Below, piece after piece: positions 1 to 9,110 of a stretch of DNA of 60,394 bases. Source of the DNA: Chara braunii (Eukaryota > Streptophyta > Charophyceae > Charales > Characeae); contig BFEA01000207.1 in NCBI GenBank assembly GCA_003427395.1, positions 2,356,811 through 2,417,204 of the forward strand, in the 5' to 3' direction. Each line of letters opens with the position of its first letter. Position 1 is the first letter of the stretch. The notes under the pieces were generated by a model that ran no database searches, was not told where the DNA came from, and saw only the letters and a list, made by a program, of their open reading frames with translations. Both the position numbers and the translations under genes were made by a program.

Positions 1-224
1 GGGTTACTTCACATGGCCCCAACACCCTCTTAGTGTCAAAAATTGAACAACATTCGTGGTTTGTAGTGTTCGATACATGTCTTTGTATAATGGACAACAC
101 TCTGCGCGATCAGGTGGTCGATGTATCCCTATGAGCACTAATGCTGGACCAGAAGTTGCCAATCTCAAGCTTTACTGGGATGAAGCACAATTCATCGATG
201 AACTTCGCCAAGGAGACTTGTGCG

Positions 225-825
225 CTTAAATCAAATATAAGGAATTATAGACCTATGACCCTGCTTACCGTCGTGTACAACTCAAACAGGGTTTATTAAT
301 GGAAGAAACATACAAGATAACATATTGGTCATCAATGAGATGATTAAATTGTCCCGTCAGAATCACCAGAATGTTGCCTTTGTTTTTAGAGATCTTGAGA
401 AAGCTTATGATCATGTGGATTGAAAGTTTTTTTATGCATGTTTAACTAAGTTCAATTTTGGTCCAACAATACGTATGAGGGTTCGTATCCTTCACTCGGA
501 ACGCCACTACCCGGGTTCAAATTAATGACCTTCTTTCCTTGGAAATCCGCCTCCAAAGATCGGTCAGGCAAGAGGATCCCTTAGCTCCATTTTTGTTTTT
601 GATTATTATGGAGGCATCATGAGCTAACCTACGATCTAATCATAATCTTTAAAGATTTCAAATTACAGGTATTCCGGAAGAAGCTATACCAATTGGCTCT
701 ATGTTTGTTGATGATCTAATCATAATGATCGAGGCGTCCAATGATAATATGGAAGAGATAAAAGCACTCATGGATAGGTTATCCCTTCTTTCAGATATGA
801 TGGTCAATTGGGGGAGTAAGACATA
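225..825 (+). pseudogene. LINE (non-LTR) reverse transcriptase fragment
   Basis: Translated in shifting frames, this stretch gives the ordered motifs of a plant LINE reverse transcriptase. They are RNYRPMTLL near 236-262 (family form NWRPITLL), KAYDHVD near 400-420 (family AFDxVD, catalytic motif A) and MFVDDLI near 701-721 (family FADD, catalytic motif C). A TGA follows the KAYDHVD motif directly and several frameshifts are needed to join the parts, so it cannot make enzyme. In the family this domain copies element RNA at a nicked chromosomal target. The connection and zinc-finger parts are not contiguous with it; similar pieces lie further right. Bases 1-224 show nothing recognisable. Confidence 0.8.
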
Positions 826-1239
826 GGGTTGGTGGATTCACTCTCAAGGGGATAGGCCTCCTGAGAATGGTTGCCGCTAGAGGCATCAATGAGAGTTTTG
901 GGAGTTGTGCTCTCAGCTAGGGGAAAACCAATCTCTAATGATGTATGTATTGCTTCCTCATGAATACAAAAAATGAAACAATGGAAAACCAACATACTTC
1001 CCTGCTTGGTAAGGTATTGTTCATTAACAATACAGCTCACGACGTTTCTTTGACGAGGAGATCACGAAACACCTCATGTAATCCCCAGAGTGGCGTGGCA
1101 GGNTTTTNTATAGTCAAAGTCCAAAGGAAGACTCAACGTTTTGGATCCTACGATCCAGTGTGAAACACTAGCACTTCAATGGTTAAAACGACTAATATTG
1201 GCCACAAATCTTTCATGGCAACAAATACGTAAAACCACA

Positions 1240-1425
1240 AAAGACGTAAACCCATTCACTTGAGAAACGGTTAACGGGGACCCAAATATTCGTCCTTTTC
1301 GTTGGCAATTGCGGTGCGAATTTCATCAAAATTTTAAAAAACAAACGATATGCGACCATAGTGCAAACATCAAAAAAGAAAACATGTAAAAAAAAACGAA
1401 AAAAAAAATAAAAAAAAATCACTAT
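1240..1425 (-). repeat. Interspersed repeat R1, minus copy
   Basis: The reverse complement of this stretch matches 2,640-2,890. Shared blocks include TGATGTTTGCACTATGGT, a block reading GCACCGCAATTGCCAACG, and a segment ending in CCGTTAACCG. It sits between LINE pieces in both places. Two short ORFs overlap it but show no domain. Its class is unknown; a MITE or LTR scrap is possible. Confidence 0.6.
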
Positions 1426-1504
1426 GAAACCCTAACACAAAGACACTGTCCGAGTCAAAATGAAGCATCCAACGAATTCAACAAAATACCAACTTTTTCA
1501 TTAT

Positions 1505-2560
1505 TGATCCAAACATGTCAAAACTGCACAGGGCAGTCTACACTTGTCAATTTACTGCATACAGAATCCCATCACCTCCATAACAATTTTGCCCTCGGAC
1601 ATTGCAAAAATATGTGTTCAATTGTTTCCCTTATCTTCCTACTAAAGGTCTCCACAAAAGCACAAAACCACGGTAGGGCTACACCCTTGTGTTCCAACAT
1701 GGAATGGTCAACCAGTCAGTCATTAGTTAGTAAGCAACGATGGAAAATTTGTCATTGTAGTGACGCAAACTTAGCAGGCCTCTCCTTGAATCTTGGGCAC
1801 CACTTAATCGGTCTGAGGAGATCCGTATAAATATTCATCGTTCTTGTATACAACAAGAACATCTACCCATCGGCGTAACAGGCGATACGGAGCTTTAATT
1901 GATAAAGATTGTAACTTACAAGCTTTGCATCTCCTGTTGGTACGCCAGATCCACTCTATAGAGTGTCCTCACTCTATAGAGTGAGTCAAAGTGGACGAAC
2001 ACCACCTTATCGTGGTTATTTTGTGAAAGGGAAAAATCCTTGCGGAGTGCATAGAGATTTACTAGGGCATCATCCGTATGAATATCTAGTATTTGCCCCA
2101 CTATCGTGGAACCCTCCGTCAGATGTGCGCACACCCAGTTTGCAACAAAAAAAGTAGGACCCTTTTTCAAGGCAGTCACCCATGCCAATGGAATGGACGA
2201 AGTGATTATATCAAGATTCTCTACTAAATTGCATGTGTACTTAAGTTTCTTTCTTAACTGATTTACACATTTCCAACTTTTATTTTCCGTGTTTGATAAA
2301 TCTTAGGTCCTTACCAGGACGTATTTAACCCAAGTGGACCATGAGGGGATGAAATTTATGAACACCCTTCCTTGCGCCTCAGTGATCCACCTATTGCCAC
2401 AAATTGGTTGTCGTAGAACTTCCTCATACTTGGAAGGGGCCGATTTGTTAGGCAAAGAAAGTTTACGCCAAGTTTTCAATAGGGTAGCCCAGAAACCGTC
2501 CAATACTAGATCGTTTCTTACTTCCCCTGCGTCCCCATTCTTTTGAGAGTGTGCTTGAGG
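1505..2560 (-). pseudogene. LINE C-terminal half, minus strand
   Basis: Read on the minus strand from 2,560 down to 1,505, this is the region after the RT core of a LINE. Around 2,503-2,303 is a stretch containing ICGNRWITEAQGR and FINFIPSW, of the type found between RT and the zinc finger. Near 2,188-1,916 is an open stretch of about 90 codons. From 1,835 to 1,505 is a broken copy of the zinc-binding zf-RVT region. The last part matches the plus-strand copy at 2,925-3,250, for example the block encoding LLSLRHY. Stops and frameshifts occur throughout. It lies in opposite orientation to the RT fragment on its left and the finger on its right. Confidence 0.65.
1952..1983. repeat. Two copies of a 14-bp perfect palindrome
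   Basis: CACTCTATAGAGTG occurs at 1,952-1,965 and again at 1,970-1,983, separated by four bases. Each copy is a perfect palindrome. It lies within the minus-strand LINE remnant, so it probably arose by local duplication. Confidence 0.85.
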
Positions 2561-2639
2561 CCGAGGAATAGTCCAATACCTGTCCTCTACCCAAGTGAAT
2601 CACACGTGGTTAACCAGGGGTGTTATTTTCGACGAATTT

Positions 2640-2890
2640 TGCACCGAATTGCACTGAAACTGTCATATTGTGCTGATTTTTTGCTTTTTTTCTTGTTTTT
2701 CTTTTTGTGTGATATATATGTGTTTTTGATGTTTGCACTATGGTTTTTTTCGTTCTTTTTGGCCTGTTTCCTTTTTTGATGTTTGCAGTATGGTCTCATA
2801 TCGTTTGTTTTTAAAAAAATTGATGAAATTTGCACCGCAATTGCCAACGAAAACGGCGAATATTTGGGCCCTCGTTAACCGTCTTTCAAA
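2640..2890 (+). repeat. Interspersed repeat R1, plus copy
   Basis: This is the plus-orientation partner of the repeat at 1,240-1,425. It contains an internal partial duplication: the TGATGTTTGCA(C/G)TATGG block appears near 2,727 and again near 2,777. It directly precedes the plus-strand LINE zinc-finger fragment, whereas the minus copy follows its own fragment, so the pair is not a simple mirror image. Confidence 0.6.
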
Positions 2891-2924
2891 CGATGGGCTC
2901 AACATTTAAATATTTATACGGATC

Positions 2925-3505
2925 TCCTCTGACCGATTAAGTGGTGCCCTGGATTCAAGGAGAGACCTGCTAAGTTTGCGTCACTACAGTGGCAGATTGT
3001 CCATCGTTGCTTACCAACTAATTACTTACTGATTGACCATTCCATGTTGGAACAGAAAGGTGTAGCTCTACCGTGGTTTTGTGCTTTTGTGGAGACCTTC
3101 TCTAGTAGGAAGATAAGGGAAACAATTGAACACATTTTTTTCCAATGTCCGGGGGCAAAATTGCTGTGGAGGCGCTGGGATTCTGTATGGAGTAAATTGA
3201 CAGGTGTAGACTGCCCTTGGGACTGGAGAGCGATTCTCCTGGGTCACTGGTGACCTGCCCTCATCAACTTTTCAACAGAATTTATTTAACATTGGTAGAA
3301 AAATCATTTTATGGGGTTTATGGTATAGGTGTGGAAAAAGAAGAGATGAACTTGAAGAGGGATTATCAAATCACCTTCCAGAACTGGTTTGATGTCCAGC
3401 CAGGAGCCACCTTGAGATCTCCAGAATCCTTTCCGGATCCATTTCCCCCTTCCGAGCTTGCTTTGGCAGATCTTCATTGGTATGGGGCCGGGGAGGGGTA
3501 ACAAG
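2925..3505 (+). pseudogene. LINE zinc-binding (zf-RVT) C-terminus
   Basis: The reading frame around 3,044-3,253 contains RETIEHIFFQCPGAKLLWRRW-like sequence. The E-T-x-E-H-x-F-x-x-C pattern is typical of the zf-RVT zinc finger at the C-terminus of plant LINE polyproteins. Upstream (2,940-3,040) the frame is broken but continues the same domain. Downstream, an overlapping frame runs to about 3,501 with no domain I can name. The first cysteine pair of the finger is only half present (C-A-F-V). The fragment is detached from any RT core on the same strand. Confidence 0.75.
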
Positions 3506-3731
3506 TTGTTTTTTTATCGTCAGTTTGTCTGTTAAAATCTGTTAGTATATGGGTCAAATTGTCAGCAAACACTTGATTTCAGAATAGGCATGATGGGATG
3601 AATGGGTATCTGAGGATGGACAAGAGGTGGCGCTGCTAGCATTAGCATAGTCATTTGGCGGCCAAATTTTGGCTGAAGAGGCAGCTCTCCTTCTGTCACA
3701 CCTCTCCTTGAGGCTTGAACCATGGTTCGGT

Positions 3732-3805
3732 AACATTTGTATGAGGGGCGTTGAACCCGGTTTCCAGCAACATATGTATGAGGGACACTAGACCCGGTTT
3801 CCAGC
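3732..3805 (+). repeat. 37-bp tandem duplication
   Basis: Two adjacent 37-bp units, 3,732-3,768 and 3,769-3,805, share AACAT(T/A)TGTATGAGGG at the start and CCCGGTTTCCAGC at the end, with a few substitutions. On the minus strand the first unit contains GGTTCAACGCC, which fits the pol III B-box consensus, but no convincing A-box was found nearby. Confidence 0.8.
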
Positions 3806-3904
3806 AAGTGCAACTCCCCACGAATAGAATGGAGTCGGTGGCCGGGCTGCTAGTGGTGGATGCTCTTATCATCATCACTAGCAACCAGGGTCGGGTTTTA
3901 TTAT

Positions 3905-3922
3905 AAAAAAAAAAAAAAAAAA
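3905..3922 (+). repeat. Poly(A) run, possible retroposon tail
   Basis: Eighteen consecutive A residues follow TTAT. A run like this often marks the 3' end of a LINE or SINE insertion. I found no clear target-site duplication around it. Confidence 0.5.
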
Positions 3923-4690
3923 GGAGACCTGCGCGCTGTGCAAGCATGTGCATTGATGACATCCTATCATGGAAGACATCTTTGCCCTCCCCTGCTCGGT
4001 ATGGCCTTGAATGGAAAGACACTACAGAGCAAGATGGGTCATGTCTTTTACTTGGGGCTAGAATCCTGGTTCAACCTGACATCGCATTTCGCATTGGTGT
4101 GTTTGATAAGGTTGAGGCCTGGACATTCCTCGTTATACGGTATTTCAGTGCTTCCTATAATGCCCCGACTCATCAACCCGCATGGGTCTCCACGAGACAA
4201 CTAAGGAGGTCGAATATATTTATAACAATACCACCAATTTCAAAGTTGCAATGACTTCGCTAACACAGTGTATGCTTGTTAGAGGTCATCCTCCCAATGT
4301 CTTGTCTACAGGCTGGATTTTATGTGTGTGTGGCCGGCAGCGCTGCCTACCCTCTTATGTTACATGACTTTTGAACTAATTTCGCCGCATGGCGCATTGG
4401 ACTATTGCTCACCTACCGCCGCAATGTAATTTTATGCCGAGGTATTCCAATGACTCCAATCAACAACATGCAACAGGTGACCACTCATTTTCTAACACCA
4501 ATCTTCGCCACAGACAACGACAAGATCAATCCTCCTCACAATCAAACGTTGTGGGTCTACCTTCTCCTGTTATTCCTGTTGAAATGACACATGTTAATGT
4601 GGACACGCTGACTTAGCGGGAGGTCATGCTAGCCACAACAAATAATGTGAACGTTGTCGCCATGGCTGCAGGGGATGAAGGTTTGCATCC
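3923..4690. other. Unassigned sequence
   Basis: Short overlapping ORFs on the plus strand show no domain, and the frames change every 60-110 codons. I see no repeat or RNA gene here. It may be old retroelement sequence beyond recognition. Confidence 0.4.
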
Positions 4691-4945
4691 TAGCAATCCG
4701 GTGATGACTGTTGTTGAAAGTGCATCGCCGCCATTGCCGCCTCCGCCTCCGCCACCCTGACCACCACCACCATCATCACTGCCCTCACCCCACCTCCGTG
4801 ACCATCACTGCCGCCACTAGGGCCCACTACCACCATCATCGCCACCTCTCCCGACAACATCTACTATAGCATCCCCTCAATCATCTGCCTCCTCTTCTTC
4901 ATTTTCCTCTTTTTTCGCCTCCTCCTCCTCCTCCTCCTCCAACTC
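4690..4945. repeat. Low-complexity CCG/CCACCAT/CCT tracts
   Basis: Triplet-rich tracts run across this stretch: CCGCCT near 4,735-4,760, CCACCATCATC near 4,760-4,860 and (CCT)n near 4,918-4,940. The minus-strand Arg/Lys-rich ORF over this interval is a by-product of the CCT repeat. Confidence 0.75.
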
Positions 4946-6440
4946 GCATACCACCCCTTATTCATCGACCTCATCATCAACACATTCATGGTTAGATCAA
5001 CCATCACAAAGGCCCCGTTGGTAGAGACGTTTAGCATCGGATCGACCATTTCAGATGCCTCTTTGGCGGAGACGTTCACCGTCTTTTCCACCACGTCTAA
5101 GACAGCGGCCTCGTTTGTCATAGAAACAAACGAATATCACACCCGCTGCAGGCGTTAGAGATTTGCTCCCATGACTAGCTTGAAACCCTACACAACAACA
5201 TCGTCACTCTTAGTGTAAACTAGCCACGAGTAGTACGCACTGAGTCCGTGGTGATAATTTCTTCAGTGTTGCGGGTCTGCGTGTGGACGAGACACGAGGT
5301 GCAGCTACTTGCACAACATTTGCACGACTAGCAACCACTTTGAGCGCAAGTGCAAGTGATCAACCTCCGCTTCCTGCATTTGATCCGCCTGTTCCTTATC
5401 CACTTGACCCTGTATGCTCCCCTGCCTCAAATGATAATGATCCACCTTCTAATCACTTGATGACACATCCAATTTGAGAAGATCTTTGTTGGGGACGCAT
5501 AATACAATTGGAGCACCTGACAAAAATGACCAAGACTGTAATGAATCTCCGTCTGGCGTGTCGAGAGAATTCGATGAACCTCCCCCTGCTGCACAACCTG
5601 GAAAATCGGATGATGTCATAGTGCTTCAATGACATCCTTCTTCGGACTATGCCATTTATGTTTGTCTCCTTGCTTACAATTGCAACCCTTATACTGTTTC
5701 TATTGCAGACGTTCTTCTCTATATAGAAGAAAAACATCGTGTCGTCTGCCTGGAGGACGACAGTTGTGCACCTGGCTTGAACATAGAAGCCTTGTCTATG
5801 ATATTGATGGGCAGGGGACAACAACTCCAGCCTGCTCTGCAAAATCACGTGGCAGTCATGGATCCGAATATGAGGGCTTACATCTTACATCGTCCATGTC
5901 ATTTCACCGCTCTTACCTTTGCAGATAACTCAAGGATCCTATGGGGCAATTGCAATATGGTGAATGCAGCGGGAATATCACCTCCTTCTATCACTAAGCG
6001 GTAGATCATCACTTGGTCTAGCTTGTCCATCAGAAACGACATGGCAATGAGCACTCGCAAGCACTACTTCCTCGGGAGAGCAATCCAGTTGAACTTCCTT
6101 CCTCTCTGCATGGTCAGCCATGTGATTGTGAGAATTTGATGTGGTGCTTTCAAAGGCCACACCCAAACTGGTCTTGCCGGTCTATAGAGGTGGCCACTTG
6201 CCATAGGTAACGATTGCTCAAATCTTATGCAACCCACGCACTCACTGACCACATGTGCCATTCCAGAGTGGCGTGCCCCCAACGGTCACTATTTAGAACC
6301 CTCTCAGAACTTCATCTCTCATTTCCTTCCTCCCTCCTCCTATGCATTACTGGTAATACATACCAGTGAGCATCATTATAAGAACATACAAAATATAAGG
6401 TGAAGATTTGGGAAGACATGAACAGGAATATACCTCCGCC
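4946..6440. other. Unassigned sequence with short ORFs
   Basis: A plus-strand frame at 5,283-5,477 is proline-rich (PPLPAFDPPVPYPLDP) and ends at a stop. Frames up to about 6,004 are short and overlap ORFs on the other strand. No domain, terminal repeat or RNA gene is apparent. The proline-rich part could belong to a decayed gag, but that is a guess. Confidence 0.35.
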
Positions 6441-6660
6441 TTTGCTTTGCCTCCTTTCATAGCGTGCAAGTGAGTCGTGGACAGCTCGCGTTGTCGGTGA
6501 CTCTTACAGGGTATCTGCCCTGGTTTTTGCAAGTGACAGAAAATAATTTCGATTCGAGATTTGAGCACGCAGTGCGAGTCGCGGTCAATTTCAAATAGAG
6601 AGTGTGTGAGCGCACAATTTTGAAGGCGCGCGTGATCTTTTGGTTGATGTTACAAAAACC
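6440..6660. repeat. Interspersed repeat shared with 50.35-50.60 kb
   Basis: This shares several collinear blocks with 50,340-50,600: CCCTGGTTTTTGCAAG, a GAGAGxGTGTGxGCGC block, and AAGGCGCGCGTGATCTTT. Spacing is similar, though the 50-kb copy is longer in the middle. It is probably part of an LTR or another mobile element. No coding domain was seen. Confidence 0.6.
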
Positions 6661-7770
6661 TGCATAATTGTCGGCTAACTTTTTGTTTCTGACTAAATTA
6701 GGATTAAAAGGTTATTTCTTTTGATCGGTACGTTTAACTATTGTGTATACCTGCACGAAGGCGACATTCATTCTGGCAAGTGGCAGGTTTTAGTTATCGA
6801 TACCACGTTGTTGAACCCGCGTGGAGTAGGATTCGTAAGGAGAGGTTATTTATGATGGTTTAGACAATAACGGGGCAACAAGGGTACCCAGGGGTAGAGT
6901 CGGTGGGGTCGGCGCCAAGATCCATAATAACCTTCTGACCCCCGACCTCGCATGGGAGGGTCCCCCTGCGGGACCGATGCGCTCGACAACATTCAACCAC
7001 AGTCATCGTGGCGAGCCTTGTGCATGAGAGACACGGTAAAGGGGAAGCCGCAAGAACAAATGAAAGGGGTACCCGAAAATGCGAATGTGAACACATTCAA
7101 GAAAGGGGTTTACGTGCTTCTATTGTACCTCATGTTGCTTGCTATAGAGGTGAAATTGTTTCATTGTTGGATTATCTGAACTGAAGGGTTTTTTTTTGTG
7201 TGTAACGAAAGTTATTTTTACCTTGCAAGCCCCAAATTCGGGTCACCGGTTCGAGGCCCTCAAGTCAGGGAAAGGCCCAGGCAACCAAAAACAGAAAAGT
7301 GTCAAGTCGCGTACGCTCAGGCCACAAAGATCAAAATTCGATCGGTGTCCGACCCTTAAGTTCAGTCCCACAGTCAAAATGCAGCAGCGCTCCAAAGAAA
7401 GTCTGGAAGGTACCGCGCCCCAATATTCCAGAGCAAAAAGGCCGTGACCGGCCGATACCAAGTCAAATTAGGCCCAGGCCGAGTCAAGCAAAGGCCAAGT
7501 GAAGTCAATGCAAAGTCCAAGTTAATAAGAAGACTGACCCAATCTCATTCAAACGGATTGCTCAATCGCAAGAAGGTGCAAGCGCTGTTGGTGCTTGTGC
7601 GCTATTGCAAGTGATTGTGCGCCGAGGAGTCCCGGTAGGCAGCGTTATGCTGAGGAAGACGGGAGGCCATAGTCGGTCAACAGTAGTAGTAGTAGTGCAT
7701 GTGTCGGGGGCAGACGTATCCAAGGTTGTGATCCTCATATTACCAGAGACAGAGAGAGTTCAAGAAAAGG
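6661..7770. other. Unassigned sequence
   Basis: Overlapping short ORFs occur on both strands at 6,860-7,500 without recognisable domains. A B-box-like GGTTCGAGGCC occurs near 7,249, but no A-box or cloverleaf could be built around it. Position 7,770 leads into a purine-rich minisatellite. Confidence 0.35.
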
Positions 7771-7850
7771 AGAGAGAGAGGGAGAGTAAGGCAGCGAGGT
7801 TGAGAGAGAGGGAGAGTAAGGCAGCGAGGTTGAGAGAGAGAGAGAGTAAC
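7771..7850 (+). repeat. 30-bp purine-rich minisatellite
   Basis: Units 7,771-7,800 and 7,801-7,830 and a partial unit at 7,831-7,850 repeat GAGAGAGGGAGAGTAAGGCA plus AGCGAGGTT-type sequence with near identity. The third unit loses the GCAGCG part. The overlapping ORF reads as repeated RERESKAAR and is not evidence of a gene. Confidence 0.9.
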
Positions 7851-7859
7851 ATACATGAA

Positions 7860-8089
7860 TGAGACTACGGGGTGTTGCGCTGATGGCCGCTTGGTGACTC
7901 GAACATTGATTTTGTAGAATATGATGTTGCGATGGTAAGTGTTTGGTAACTCGAATTTTGGTTTTGTATCTTATGATCATTCATTGAAGTTATCAGTTGC
8001 ACTAATTTGGTCTCTCCATCCCTGGACTTTGTGTTGTGAACTTTCATGATGCATATCCTTGGAGTGACAATGTAAGTGGTTCACTGCAA
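7860..8089 (+). promoter_or_regulatory. Putative 3' end of a 5' LTR
   Basis: This stretch is placed as an LTR end only because a primer-binding-like site follows it and because it ends in GTGGTTCACTGCAA, a plant-LTR-like U5 end with the usual CA. I could not find its partner LTR beyond 16.7 kb, so the start is unknown. It would belong to the plus-strand Ty3/gypsy element. Confidence 0.35.
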
Positions 8090-8105
8090 TTAGTATCGGA
8101 GTTGG
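8090..8105 (+). promoter_or_regulatory. Putative primer-binding site (iMet-tRNA type)
   Basis: TTAGTATCGGAGTTGG resembles the TGGTATCAGAGC site, complementary to initiator Met tRNA, used by many plant LTR retrotransposons. It differs from the better-preserved site at 40,894-40,910 by three C/G-to-T/A transitions in the shared core. It lies upstream of gag of the plus-strand gypsy element, as expected for minus-strand DNA priming. Confidence 0.45.
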
Positions 8106-9110
8106 AACCAGTTGCATCCGTTGAAGTTGGATACTGGCAGGCATAAGGCCGGCGAGAAGGGAGTTGGGGTTGGTCATAGGGTTGATGGTCGAAGAAGAAG
8201 TGGTCTGTTGTTGGGGATTGTAAAGAGCATTTACCTGTATCAGAGGAGTGACATCATAGAGTGTCAACGAGAGAACGTTCACATAGTGAAGTGCCTCGCC
8301 CCCTTAAGCTCTGTATGTGCTTGTTGGGTGTTGATTGCTTCGAGTACCTTCCCACACTACTTGGAGACGCTGCTGCCAGTCAATCTGTTGGTGACATAAT
8401 TTGCAAATTGTTTTAGTCAACAACTGTCTGCATGAGATTGTAAGTCCAAAGGACATGTACTCTCATCGAGGAAGTCTCCTCCCCTTATGGGAAAGTGGCT
8501 AGTGGTTGCCGGCCTACCTGGGGGCATGTGTACCTTGTGGGACCCTAGCCTCGTGAGAGGACAATTCTCGTGTATACTTTAGCTCAAGTCTAGGGTAGAG
8601 GCTCGACAGCTGGACGAATAACACCCATTAAGGAGGGACCTTGGGCATGAGAGGCGAGCGTCGTAAAACAACTCATATAGCTCTAAGACCGGTATTGATC
8701 GGCATGCGACCCAAACGGAGCTTACACAGCGAGGAGTCTTAAGTCTTGAGAAGCAAACCTTCAGAAATTGGTGGGCACGATATCCTGTTTACGTCATTAA
8801 AGAATTCCCGAGGTCTCTTCTGGTTGAACTTAAACTTGTTGGTTCTCCACCAACCTGACAGGGGAGATCAGGAGCTGTAGTGACACTTTGGGAGGGGAAA
8901 TTTAGGTTAGACCCTGTTATATAAAATGTTAGCTAAGTGTTGAGGTGTAAGTCTAGGTGATGAAGAGGCGGAATTTACCTAATGTTCATTTTTTTGGCTC
9001 TGTTTGTGATCTGGGGGCCGCTACTCCGCTTTCTCTTTCCTCTTGGATTTCACCCCACAACTAGGACGTGTACAACCATAAGATCTGATAAATCCACATA
9101 ACGATATACC
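8106..9110 (+). other. Leader region of the plus-strand gypsy element
   Basis: Between the putative primer site and the lysine/glutamate-rich start of gag there is about 1 kb without a recognisable domain. A 95-codon ORF at 8,112-8,399 has no known features. It most likely represents untranslated leader or eroded coding sequence. Confidence 0.35.

Noticed and set aside
4864-5121. Minus-strand ORF with Arg/Lys-rich tail
   Set aside because: The basic tail is the complement of a (CCT)n tract. No protein-like motif elsewhere in it.
7196-7265. tRNA candidate with GGTTCGAGGCC
   Set aside because: Only the B-box fits. No A-box, anticodon arm or acceptor stem can be formed.
7771-7850. Possible CRISPR-like direct repeats (also 22.46, 27.16 and 57.74 kb)
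   Set aside because: The units are directly adjacent with no unique spacers and there are no cas genes. They are ordinary minisatellites.
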